Shown here: piece after piece, positions 47,001-57,668 of the stretch
How the letters are laid out: the number at the start of each line of letters is the position of its first letter
Position numbering within the stretch: position 1 is the first letter of the stretch
Origin: Homalodisca vitripennis
Taxonomy: Eukaryota; Arthropoda; Insecta; Hemiptera; Cicadellidae
DNA: 64,000 nucleotides
Assembly (NCBI RefSeq): GCF_021130785.1
Contig: NW_025777536.1
Coordinates: 29,996-93,995, forward strand
Reading direction: 5' to 3'
Made by a program: the position numbers and the translations under genes
The notes under the pieces: model-generated
Database searches by the model: none
Told to the model about the DNA's origin: nothing
Seen by the model: the letters and a program-made list of their open reading frames with translations, nothing else

Positions 47001-48990
47001 TAAATATCGTGATGGTTAGTTATAAAGCATCAATACGGTTTATATGTACACAATCCCATATTTCAGAATAAATAAATCTATTGTAACATTTTCATATTTA
47101 TTTCTCATCAAGTATACAATGACCAAGTTACTTTTTACCTTAAAAACCAAACATATTCATAAATAGGTCATAATCCAGAGAAAAAACATCCATTGATTTA
47201 TGAGGTGACAGAATCTATTTTCTCTGATTAAAGACACTATCCTAGAAATATGCAACCAATCGTATAAGCATATTAATATATACATTAATAATGTATAAAT
47301 ATTGATTAGTTCACACACATACCTAAGTATATAAAAACAACATTTTTGATCAAACATAAAACGTAGAATTATGCTTACATAAAAAAACAAGGGGGAGGAA
47401 ACCCCACGATGGTAGAAGCAGTAAATTAAAATCTAAGTTGGTTGAAAACTCCTCCTAGTTTAAAGCACTCCTTTACTTCAGGATAACCTGTTAAAAGGTT
47501 GCAACTTTGTGGAGGATGTTTTACGAATAAGCCGTGTAAACTTAGGCTCATTAAATTTTAAAAGCTCTGCTGAAGTGATTTTCCTTGCTATTCACTCTTC
47601 GCTTGTATACATGTATACGTACATGACTGATTTTCATACTTGAGCTACTTGGGTTATTCGTTATTTTTCAAAATCTGCTATACAAAAGAACAAAAATATT
47701 AATGTTACAATTATATTCTATTATATAAACATTATAATCCTATTAAATAACTACTTCTTTTAATTATTATTGTATGAATTGAAAAGAGATATCTTGCTAT
47801 TATTTTACAGAAGAGTTACAACTAAGTTTAAAAAGTATACATTTATCAGTCATTTACCTGGTCGAAAATTCTTAGTAAGCACAGATAATAAACATTTAAG
47901 AAAGTAAAATCTCATTTGTATATTTTTGGGACTAACTGACAAATATTTTACTAACACGTTGGATATTTTTTATTTAATAACGAATATAACAGGCTATAGT
48001 CGTGTACACAAGTAAAACATTCAAACACTCAGCGGGATACTATGGTCAGTGTTAATAAACTAGCCCTCTCTGAAAATAAATTGATTAGTGTTTTTAGGAT
48101 TATATCAGTCCACACAAAAAAATTGGGAAATAGCTCTAAAAACATGAATTCTAATTGTCAATTCTGATATATAGACGTTATACTCCTATTAACAAACGAC
48201 ACACTTTCATTATTATTTTGCGAACAGAAAAAATTATCTTTCTGGTCATTTATAGTACATTTACAAGTCCGGGGGGTGATCTCAAGTTAAAAAATTAGTC
48301 ATATACATATGCATTCGTGTAATAAACGTAAATTTATATTTGTTGTAGGACTTTTAGTAATAATTTAGATATTTTTAATTTACTAACAAGTACGGTAGGA
48401 TATAAATTTGTGCCAAAAGAAAAAATTCAATCACTCTTCTTGACACTATGATAGTATTTGTGTACTCACCATCTCAGTAGATCTCATTTTTCTTCATACT
48501 GCTCTTAATAATTTAAAAAGTATATAAAAGAGAATAATTTGGGTTTTAATTATTTCTTTGTTGTTTAAAATTTGTATCGTGACTTCAGATGGAACATTCT
48601 CGTAACCTGTATTAGGAAACAGTATTAGGAAACTCTGAAAAATTTCACACCCTCTCGTATTATACCTACGAAAGATTTTTCTTTGCGTCAGCTTCCGCTT
48701 TGACTTGTGGATAGCTTCATATATTTACGAACAGAGAAGTGACAAAAAATAAGCTAACTAAGGCCAGCTATAAACAAGTCTATATTTTTGCAATTTAAAA
48801 ATTACACAACAATCTTTCTTAGTTTAATTATTATTGAGAAAACTGCACTTGTACACCTCCTTCAAAGTGTTATCAGGGGATAGATGTAAAAAATTTTAAA
48901 CTATATCAAGTTATTAAAAGATCTTTCCCTTTTCAAACACGTTATCCGCAATGCACATTCCGTAACAATCTTTTACCTATTAATATTCCA
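44083..48990. other. Intergenic DNA, nothing recognised
   Basis: AT-rich sequence. The region 47,870-48,560 shows weak internal similarity between its two halves, suggesting an old local duplication. Open frames such as 44202-44483 have no recognisable motif. Confidence 0.4.
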
Positions 48991-49204
48991 GGGATGTTTT
49001 CCTTTATCTCCAGCAGTGAGAAGCTCGTCATTTGTGATGGGTATTTTCCTCATCTCAGATCACGTCCCAGATCGTTCAGCTTCTCTGACGTCATATTACG
49101 TTGTAAGGTTTTGGTCGTGATCTAAGATCGGAAATGCTTCTGGCCATCAGTGATAGCCTGATGACGCACCAACCCACACTGCTGGTGAAAAGGGAAAATA
49201 TCCC
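48991..49204. repeat. 214-bp fold-back MITE
   Basis: Ends are inverted: GGGATGTTTTCC...CCAGCAGTG at the left and CACTGCTGG...GGAAAATATCCC at the right, about 28 bp with few mismatches. Further inverted blocks (TCATTTGTGATGG against CCATCAGTGATAGCCTGATGA) continue inward. It is GC-richer than its surroundings. No clear target duplication could be fixed, so the superfamily is not assigned. Confidence 0.7.
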
Positions 49205-51539
49205 TTGAGATAGTACCCAAAACTCAAGCTCAGATCACGTAAGCGCTTGTAAAGGTCATGTTTAACTTTGGTACTACTAGTAATATATTTGCGATAACCT
49301 ATTCTAAACCTTACTTATATCGCATAATAATATTGTATAGTGCAGTGATATTTCCATTCATAGCATCATTGCTTGCATGAAATGGCCTAGGCTATTACTG
49401 TTACCAAGTCATCCAAAACCAAAAATCCATGAGAACAAAAAAATCATTCAGCCCAGCTGTTACTGAAGTAACAGTATTTAATACGTAATAGGCTTCCACT
49501 AAATTACCTGTTACTGACACTAATACTGCAGATCTGTAATGGCAATAGATGCAGTAGCTATGCACATGTTTATTTATGGCAAACACGTTTATCCTTAAAA
49601 CCAGCAAAAAGTAAGTAAACTTTAAATTGACTTGTTTGTTATGTTTTATAAATACATATATCTTAGACTGTTTTATTCACTATAACATTCTTACTTTTTA
49701 TATTACTATTTGAAATACAACGTAATAAAACTATAACGTGATTTGGTTAAGCAATTTTACCGAGGAATGTTTACTCCTTAAAATCGATAATGCTATATTA
49801 ATTAGTTTTTGAGAGGAGTCTCATAAAATCTCCTATATTTTTAAAGGTGTTAAAACTTGAATAAATTTGTTTCTTGCTTCGTTATATACTCGCAATTGCA
49901 GAAGCTGATGTAATACTAATTGCTCCATTATACTAAAGTGTTGGACGCTTTTTATATAGCTATAAAATCTAATGTTATCTGGTCACTAATTCAACGGAAA
50001 TCAATTCTGAATAATAATAGACCGATGTTTGTCATTTTCAATACAGATGTTGAGGTAGTAGAGGTAAACTTTTTTGAAATTTATTGTGCGTATAGACAGA
50101 CATAAACAGGATAGCGACATCAAATGGCGATATGCTTCAATAAAAACTCATTAAAAAAGGAAATAATTGCATAAATTGTAATAGCATTTTAAAGTATCTA
50201 TCACTTCTTGTGCCAAGTTGGTATTGATAAATAATGGTAAGTTGTAACTGTAGCACAGTCGAAAAGAATCAGGGGGATTTTCAAAGATTTATATTATTTT
50301 AACCTCACAGAATCTATTCACTTGCTAATTTCCAGAACAGGGTGTAGGGTCGATTAAAATACTCACTACTTTAAAAACGTTATTATATATTAGATGACGT
50401 TTGACGGAAGTGCAATGGATTATGAGGGCAGGAGCCTACGAATCTGTACAAACATAAAAAATAGTTTTTATTGTGTATTATAACTAATATTTCCCTCAGC
50501 AATAAATTGTTGAGCATAATCTTTTAATATTATAAACCATGTTTATTGATTTTAACAAGTGCGTAAAATAATAAATATAATCAAATAGCGAATGTTAGAT
50601 TTAGTTACGGTTAATATTGTTAAAGATTATTAATACTTTTTAAGCAGTTTGGATTACATCAGCTGCTGAAATTCGATTATTTAACGAAGGAAGAAACGAA
50701 AATATGCAAGTTTCACAAAAATTTCAAAATATAAGAGATTTTATGAGACTCCTTTCAAAACATTTAATATTTTTTTATAGACAAATTTTGAATTGGATAA
50801 TCTCACAATTCCCACTATGTTGCCATGCAATTAACATAAGTGCATGACAAAACAAAATCAGGTCCTTGAATACATCAGTGGGCCCTGTATCCAAAACATA
50901 TTATGATTATATTAAAGCATGCCACCAGGGACTAGAGTATTATTCAACCTTTTACATTAGTAAATATAGCACATACCTCACGTCTCAGGTGGAATCAATC
51001 ATTTATTCACTAAAGCTCATCTTTTAATTGAGGTAAACTAAAAATTCTCTGCTGTAATTGAGAAATATATTAGCATATTTAACTAAATAAAACATTCCTA
51101 ACAAACACGTCATTACTTAATGGAATTATTCAATGAAGCAGAAACAGTTTTCATGAGAATATTTATCCACAAATCCAGGAAATACTAATATAGAGATATT
51201 GAGGGTAAGAATTTTTACTGACTTCCGGATAAATTCACCTTAAGCTCTGAGGATAAGATATCCACAATTTGGGTATTTAACTATATTATTGGCAGGGGAA
51301 ATTCCTATATTACTTACTGATCAATATATCTATCCTTAAATTTCTAGATTATCTGTTTAATCTTCGATAAAAAGTATATTCTTGCAATAATTTGTATTAA
51401 CAACATGAATGGTGTTTACTACCTATCACTAAAATTGTAAAACCTGTTATTTATTTAAAACTGAAGAAATAATGTAATGAAAAGAAAGGTACGAACGATT
51501 AAGTCATTCAGTAGTAATAAACTTATTTGCGGTTTGGAC
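49205..51539. other. Intergenic DNA, nothing recognised
   Basis: AT-rich with no recognisable gene or repeat. Confidence 0.4.
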
Positions 51540-51885
51540 TAATGAACTTTCAATCACAATTCCGACTTCGGTCGAATCTAGTACTAACTCCTCTTCTGTA
51601 GCAACCACCTCGAGTAAGTTAGTTCATTACCAGCACCACCTAGTCTGGCACACAATAATCCTTATCACAATATGTTTTTCACCAAGTTCAATAGTTAAAT
51701 CAGGATTTCTGGGCTAATTTTTTTCAATATTTTTACATAGATGTAAATGTTTTTCTATAAACATATTGTTATTCATCTAAAAATAGTATAATATTTTGTT
51801 TACGATTCTTGAACAAAATTTTTAGTTCAAGAATTTCGGAGTATGCTAAAAAAACATTATAAATCATCACACCTGAGGAAGAATA
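51540..51885 (-). repeat. Diverged repeat, inverted partner of 14,690-14,965
   Basis: The reverse complement matches the left copy from TTAGCCCA through GTGTG(A/C)CAGACTAG to the TGGTGCTGGTAATGAACTAA block and the GACCGAAGT block, with scattered substitutions. Confidence 0.65.
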
Positions 51886-53706
51886 TATCAATCCTCTAAA
51901 TGCAATGTTTCATTTTTTAACATGTCAGAACATACTATTTAATAGGTAAAAGTTTGGACATATTAAAAATAAGACGAGACAGTAAAGTATTTATTATCCA
52001 TATATAAAAACATCAGTTATATAAATTTTTTCGAATTCATAATATTAACCACCTAAATTTGAGACTGGACTACTATTGTAGAGTGCATAAGTTTTTTTAT
52101 GAAGAGAACTATGTTTGCTGGGGGTATACCTTATATTTTACTTTTGATATTGAAGAATTCCTATTATGCAGTTTGATAAGAAGAATGATTTTGATTCTAT
52201 ATCCAACACGATTATGCCTCTAATAAATTACAATCGTAATAGGAGTTATTATGCATTAAGTAACGCGGAATAAACTACTACGAATCCCAATAATGTATAA
52301 CCATTCAATTATTAGAATAACTTTCCCATAACTAATCTCTCTTTTCGACACACACACTTTTCAATTTTCCCGAATTGGATCTGAATATGGGAATATCTTG
52401 ACCAAAACCTGTCTCAAGAGCACTTGGCATGCCATATAAGAAGTTTCCTTTACTGTGTTACCGTTATGATGAAGAATAAGGTAGGTGTACACATAACGCA
52501 GGATTACCTGAAGTTGCATGCAAATGTCTAATGTGTAGCCCATTTTAATATGATACATGTGTTATTATGTCGCATTTAAAAAGTGTATTTATTTTGGTTA
52601 CGAAGTTTTTTGTTCTGCGAGTTTCACTGAAGTGAAGAAATTTCAGTGATTACAAACTAATTTAATTTTAATCCTTAATTTGGAGGCTGTTCTTAGTAAA
52701 TGTAAAATAATAAAATATAAACTTTGAATTTCAATAATAAAGTTTTAGTGTGTTATAAAATAAGTTCGGTTACATTGATAATATTTTATTTAATGGAAAC
52801 AAATATTCTTGGGTAGATATTGGTTTTACGGGAACCTGGGGTGGAAGGCTATCAATTAAGTTAAAATCTCTATGAATACTTGACCATTCATTTGAAATTT
52901 GTTTCCTTCTACACCCTCACTAACCTACAAACATAAATCATAAGTAGCATGTGTGAATATTTTCTTTTGTGGACAAGTCTATTATAAGGAATTAAATAAG
53001 TAAACATTTTTACTTGTTTTATAACTTTTAGGTTTATCAAACTATGTAATTAATAGTAAACAAATCAACTACGAAAATAAATACGTTTCTCAGAATCTAA
53101 TATTTATATCTGGAACGCTTGGTTACAAAACCACCTTGTAAATTAACATTTAGTTTTGCTGCCATTTTGGCATATATATTCTCCCCTGGCCTTGAGTATA
53201 GCTGGTTAAACAATCATAAAAGAAAATAAATGATAATAAATCGTCTAAGTAATAGTTTATATAGAAATTGAAAAAAATTATTAATTATTAGATATTTATA
53301 AAGTTTCTAAATACATTTATCGAATATTTTTACAAATAAAACTCACTTTTTTAGTTTTGAGCTATAACATGTTTAAATTAGTGATATAATTCAAATCCAA
53401 CTATTTTTGAAATACATTTGAATGTATACCACACAAAAACATAATAAATTTACTTAATCTAGAGTATTAAAAAAAGAACAGTGTTTTATGAGTTACTACA
53501 TGTCACAGATATAAGTTACAGGCTCGTAATCAATTTATTTACGAATGTATTCAACGGTATTTGTGTCTCATGGCAAATACTAACTTAACGTTGTGTCTAA
53601 AGTATGTTAGTTTCCAAATTATTTGAAACAAAGATTGGAATAGCATAAATACCAGCAATAAGCATGGCCGTCATAGAGTTATACTTCTAGAAACGGCTCC
53701 GGTATA

Positions 53707-55042
53707 CGAGGTGTGATCAAAAAGTTCCAGGACTGAATTTTTATACATTTATTCATACAACATACAGGTTATTCGAATTTGTCTCCTTCAAAGTACTCCC
53801 CTTGGGAAGCTACACACTTTTCCCACCGGTGTTTCCACTGATCAAAGGCCCCAGAAAACTCTTCTTTTGTAAAGGTGTTTAGCATCTCCGTCTTTTTTTC
53901 TTTAATTTCGTCAACTGTTTGAAATCTTCGTCCTTTCAGGGGTCTCTTGAGCTTCGGGAAGAGAAAAAAAGTCTGCTGGAGCCAGGTCAGGTGAGTAGGG
54001 GGGCTGTGGAATGACAGTCATTGCGTTTTTTACACAAAAGTCACGGATAACTAATGCAAAGTGAACAGGTGCATTGTCACGGTGAAGGACCCAATCACCA
54101 CTTTGCCACATCTCAGGTCTCTTTCTTCTCACAGCATTACGCAATTTTCTGAGGGTATCAAGATAAACAAAACGATTAATTGTTTGACCTTGTGGAAGGA
54201 ATTCATAGTAGACAACACCTTTACAGTCAAAGAAAACCGTAAGCATGACCTTCACATTTGATTTGACTTGACGTGCTTTCTTGGGTCTTGGAGAGCCTTT
54301 TGATGTCCATTGTGATGATTGGGCTTTTGTTTCCACATCGTAACCAAAAACCCATGTCTCGTCTCCCGTAATGACATGATCCAAGAAGCTTTCGTCATCA
54401 TTTGCCTTTTGAAGAAGTTCCTCAGAAACATGAATTCAGTGTTGTTTTTTGGTCTTCAGTCAACAGTTTTGGCACAAACTTTGCTGCAACACGACGCATT
54501 TGAAGTTTTTCAGTTAACATTTCCTGACATGACCCAAATGAAATGTTACACTCTTCTGCCATTTCACGGATTGTTAATCGACGGTCTGATCATACGAGAG
54601 CGTTCACTTTAGCAACATTGTCATCATTGATTGACGTTGAAGGGCGTCCGGAACGAGCATTGTCGTCTGTGGATGTTCGGCCATCTTTAAACCTCTTGAA
54701 CCACTGATGGCAGCATGATCGGCTTAGACATTCTTCACCAAAAGCCTCTTGTAACATCAAAAAGGTTTCAGAAAACGTTTTGTTCAGTTTCACACAAAAC
54801 TTCACACAAACACGTGGCTCTTCTTTCACATTCATTTTCATAAAACAAAAAAATAGCCAAACTCTATAAAACTAATCTCAAACAAACTGTGCTAATGTTA
54901 CTTTCAGTGATGTTATGATTGATCTGCAAACACAGCTGTGTTACTGTTGAGTCAGGGAATACATTGCTGCCAACCTCATCGCTGTGAGACATTGCATTCC
55001 CATAGTATATAAAAAGTCCTGGAACTTTTTGATCACACCTCG
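53707..55042 (-). mobile_element. mariner element, full length
   Basis: Perfect terminal inverted repeats (CGAGGTGTGATCAAAAAGTT and on to CCAGGACT, about 28 bp) flanked by TA on both sides (53705-53706 and 55043-55044), the mariner target. Length 1336 bp is typical. It encodes one transposase on the minus strand. Confidence 0.97.
53769..54841 (-). pseudogene. mariner transposase, near full length but broken
   Basis: N-terminal HTH region: VKFCVKLNKTFSETFLMLQE, CCHQWFKRFKDGR and SGRPSTS, the standard mariner paired-like domain. Catalytic core: ITGDETWVFGYD (first Asp), WVLHRDNAPVH (second Asp) and PYSPDLAPADFF (third Asp), with exactly 34 residues between the second and third, i.e. D,D34D. 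It ends in GEYFEGDKFE and TAA at 53769-53771. Defects: an in-frame TGA (about 54,595) where CGA is expected, consistent with CpG decay; a frame change near 54,430; and another in a T run near 53,967. About 350 codons, so the gene is complete in length. Confidence 0.93.
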
Positions 55043-55447
55043 TATTATTATACTTGTTACATAAATATTCATGATTGCAACAATTCTGAAGTTCACAACT
55101 CATTTTTTGCTTAGAAAGGGCGTTTTTGCAATACCACTTAAGGCCTATTTGAAAAATAATATCTTTTAAGCACTGTCTGTTTACCATTTTCCCGTGTCTC
55201 AAAATACTAAGTATTTATTTATTTATAAACTTCTTCTAAAAAATAATGACTGGGGCCAAGTTTATATTCTGGAGAAGGATGTAAAATACAAAATTACTGG
55301 ATACAAAAACTTAAAAATGTTCATACAAAACTGACTGTTACGTGAGTTTTAAAAGGAAATGTGCCTTCAATTCGTGGCATTCCACTAAACTACTTATATT
55401 TAAGGTTTTTTTACTCTCCACAATTATAAAATGACGAAGACACTGAG

Positions 55448-55450
<3 letters not shown>

Positions 55451-55480
<30 letters not shown>

Positions 55481-55496
55481 AACCACACACACACAC
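55451..55496. repeat. (AC)n microsatellite, interrupted
   Basis: AC dinucleotide repeats broken by a short TCAACC segment. It sits at the position equivalent to the (GT)n tract at 19,311-19,327 in the inverted partner arm. Confidence 0.9.
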
Positions 55497-56155
55497 AATA
55501 TAGGTTTAACCGTTACAATACGATGACATTACAATAATGGGAGTTAGTGAGCGGCTTCTGGTTTTAATGCAGTTCAACACTAATGATCTAATGCGTTAGT
55601 TACTTAATATTGATTACCTTTAACAGTTCCGAACATATTGTACTCGATATTTTGTTGTATTAAAGAATCAGCGTACACTCACTTTATTTAACATTTACGA
55701 CTTCTCCTGGGTTTTTTGGTTTCAACATTTGATTGTTTTTTTGTTATAATTAATATTAAATTTCCAATTAAGAGTAAATCTTTTTCTCAAATTAATATGT
55801 TTGTCTACATCATTAAGTTGGACAGAGACTAATCGATTGACAGACCATCTACAATCATAAACGTTAATCTGTTGTTATTAGAGAAAATATAATATTAAAT
55901 TAAGAGTAAATATAATTAGAAACATTTAGGCTTAGAACTTTAAAATAAATTGTATTTTAAAAACTTAAAATATTTTAAAATTACCATTTGGTAGAGTAAG
56001 AAAAACATTAATGTCTAGGAATTAAATGGCATCAGTATTTTAAATCTTGTCATTTATTAAAATTTTTATTTATACCCGTAGTTAATTCATGCGATACTGA
56101 TATACCTGGGGCAATGGATTAAAGTGTACCTTAATCTAAATTGTGAAATCTAGAA

Positions 56156-56367
56156 CAAAAAATCTAATTGTTTTGTATTTGACTGTTTTGTCACATATGC
56201 CACATATTTTCAAGCGACTTATAACATTTAAAAAATGTGTATAAGTGGCAATAGCCTGATTAAATTTTTTATACACATTGAACCACACAAATTACTTGCT
56301 CCGCCGGAACTCTAACCCTGGTGTCTTACTTGCTAGACGAGCATATTACCACTACATCACAGAGCGC
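56156..56367 (-). repeat. tRNA-derived SINE, copy 1
   Basis: The minus strand begins GCGCTCTGTGATGTAGTGGT (acceptor and A-box-like sequence), followed by an anticodon-like stem-loop CTCGTCTAGCAAGTAAG, a T-arm-like GGTTAGAGTTCC (B-box-like) and GGCGGAGC, which pairs with the 5' GCTCTGT allowing G-U pairs. An AT-rich body of about 130 bp follows with AGGCTATTGCCACTTATAC. The tRNA-like head with an unrelated tail is SINE architecture. The loop would read AGC (Ala-like), but the parent tRNA is uncertain. Another SINE body lies just upstream (56,380-56,500, minus strand). Confidence 0.7.
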
Positions 56368-56630
56368 TTACTATGTACGATTTAATTATTTTGTATATGA
56401 CAGTTTCTGTCACATATGTGTTTAAATAAGCAAACTGAACATATGATGGGAATGGCAAATAACTGTCAGATGACTTGAATAACAGGCTATTGCCGTTTAT
56501 AAATATTAAATAAATGTTAAAAGTCGTTTTCGACAAATATTCGGCCTTCCGGTCATATTTTAGATTAAATAATTGTATAAATATGTGAGAGAAACGGTAC
56601 AATACAAAATAATTGAATCGTACAAAGCAA

Positions 56631-56857
56631 GGGCTCTGTGGAATTGTGGTAACATGGTCACCCGGCAAATGAGAGACCCAAGCAAGCAAGTAATTTTGAG
56701 GTTTAGTGTTTATTGGAAATTAAATTAGGCTATTTACACTTATACAAATTTAATAAATGTAAAAATTTATTTGACAAGTATTTGGATCATATGTTCGTTT
56801 GCTTATATACACTGACAGAAACTGTCAAATATAAAATGATTAAATTGTATAAAATAA
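56631..56857 (+). repeat. tRNA-derived SINE, copy 2
   Basis: Head GGGCTCTGTGGAATTGTGGT at 56631, decayed anticodon region (GGTCACCCGGCAAATGAG), then the AT-rich body with AGGCTATTTACACTTATAC and CTGACAGAAACTGTCAAATA. It is followed head to tail by copy 3, giving a 227-bp period. It lies in the opposite orientation to copy 1. Confidence 0.65.
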
Positions 56858-56945
56858 GGGCTCTGTGGTGTAGCGGTAACATGCTCGCCCGGCAAGTGAG
56901 ATACCCTGGTTCTTTGAAGAACTCAGACACCCACACTCTTGAGGT
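56858..56945 (+). repeat. tRNA-derived SINE head, copy 3
   Basis: GGGCTCTGTGGTGTAGCGGT, then GCTCGCCCGGCAAGTGAGA and CCCTGGTTC. The anticodon loop lacks the invariant U33 and the T arm is incomplete, so this is a SINE head, not a working tRNA gene. Confidence 0.65.
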
Positions 56946-57668
56946 GGGCATTGAGTAGTACCATTCACTGAACTATTTTAAAAAAAGATATTAAAGCTTA
57001 CCATAAATTGTGTAGAGTCGAGTATGGTTTGTAATAAGGATATGAAAAATAAGAAAAACACCATAGTGGACAACGTACAGTCTATATCCAGATTGCAGAT
57101 CCTGATGAAACACAAGCTAAGCTGCAAAAATGAACTGAACCTAGGCAACTGGGATATGGGATTTTAACATGGATGAATATGTTATTTTAACGTTCTTTTT
57201 TATGAAAATTTTCCTGTCCCTTTTACGGGACATAATGAAATATGTGATATGTTATTTAAATCCACTAAGAAAATATTTTAAACAGATACTTTATTATTTT
57301 TTAAGATTTTATTTTATGATAATAGTAAGAGCTTATTCTTTTAGTGAAATTTTTGAAATTATTAATTTATATATGATAAATATTTATGGATAAACAGACT
57401 GGAGTAATCACTTCGTTTCGCTTATCTAATTTGTATAAAATGGATTCAAGTTACTTGTTCTTGTATTAGATATAGTAGAACTAAAATTAAAATTTATGCT
57501 CGACGGAGATAGATCTCAAAATGTATGACTGATCTATGTGGTCAGGTAAAATATTTTTAATCCTACTGCATACATCATGAGCCGGTGGTCATTAAATTAA
57601 CGCTAAACTCCGTACTCTCCTCCCCTTCGTACTTACCCACTAGATTGAAGTGGTGGTCAGTCACTTGA

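Larger units (their letters stand above)
52130..56170 (-). repeat. Diverged repeat arm, inverted partner of 18,550-19,950, with later insertions
   Basis: Matches the left arm in reverse order of coordinates: 52,130-52,500, 52,600-52,720, 55,440-55,640 and 55,660-56,170. The gap 52,750-55,440 has no counterpart in the left arm and includes the complete mariner at 53,707-55,042, which therefore inserted after the duplication. Confidence 0.75.

Noticed and set aside
56858..56930. Functional tRNA gene
   Set aside because: No U at position 33, the T arm is incomplete, and sister copies share an unrelated body sequence, so it is a SINE head.
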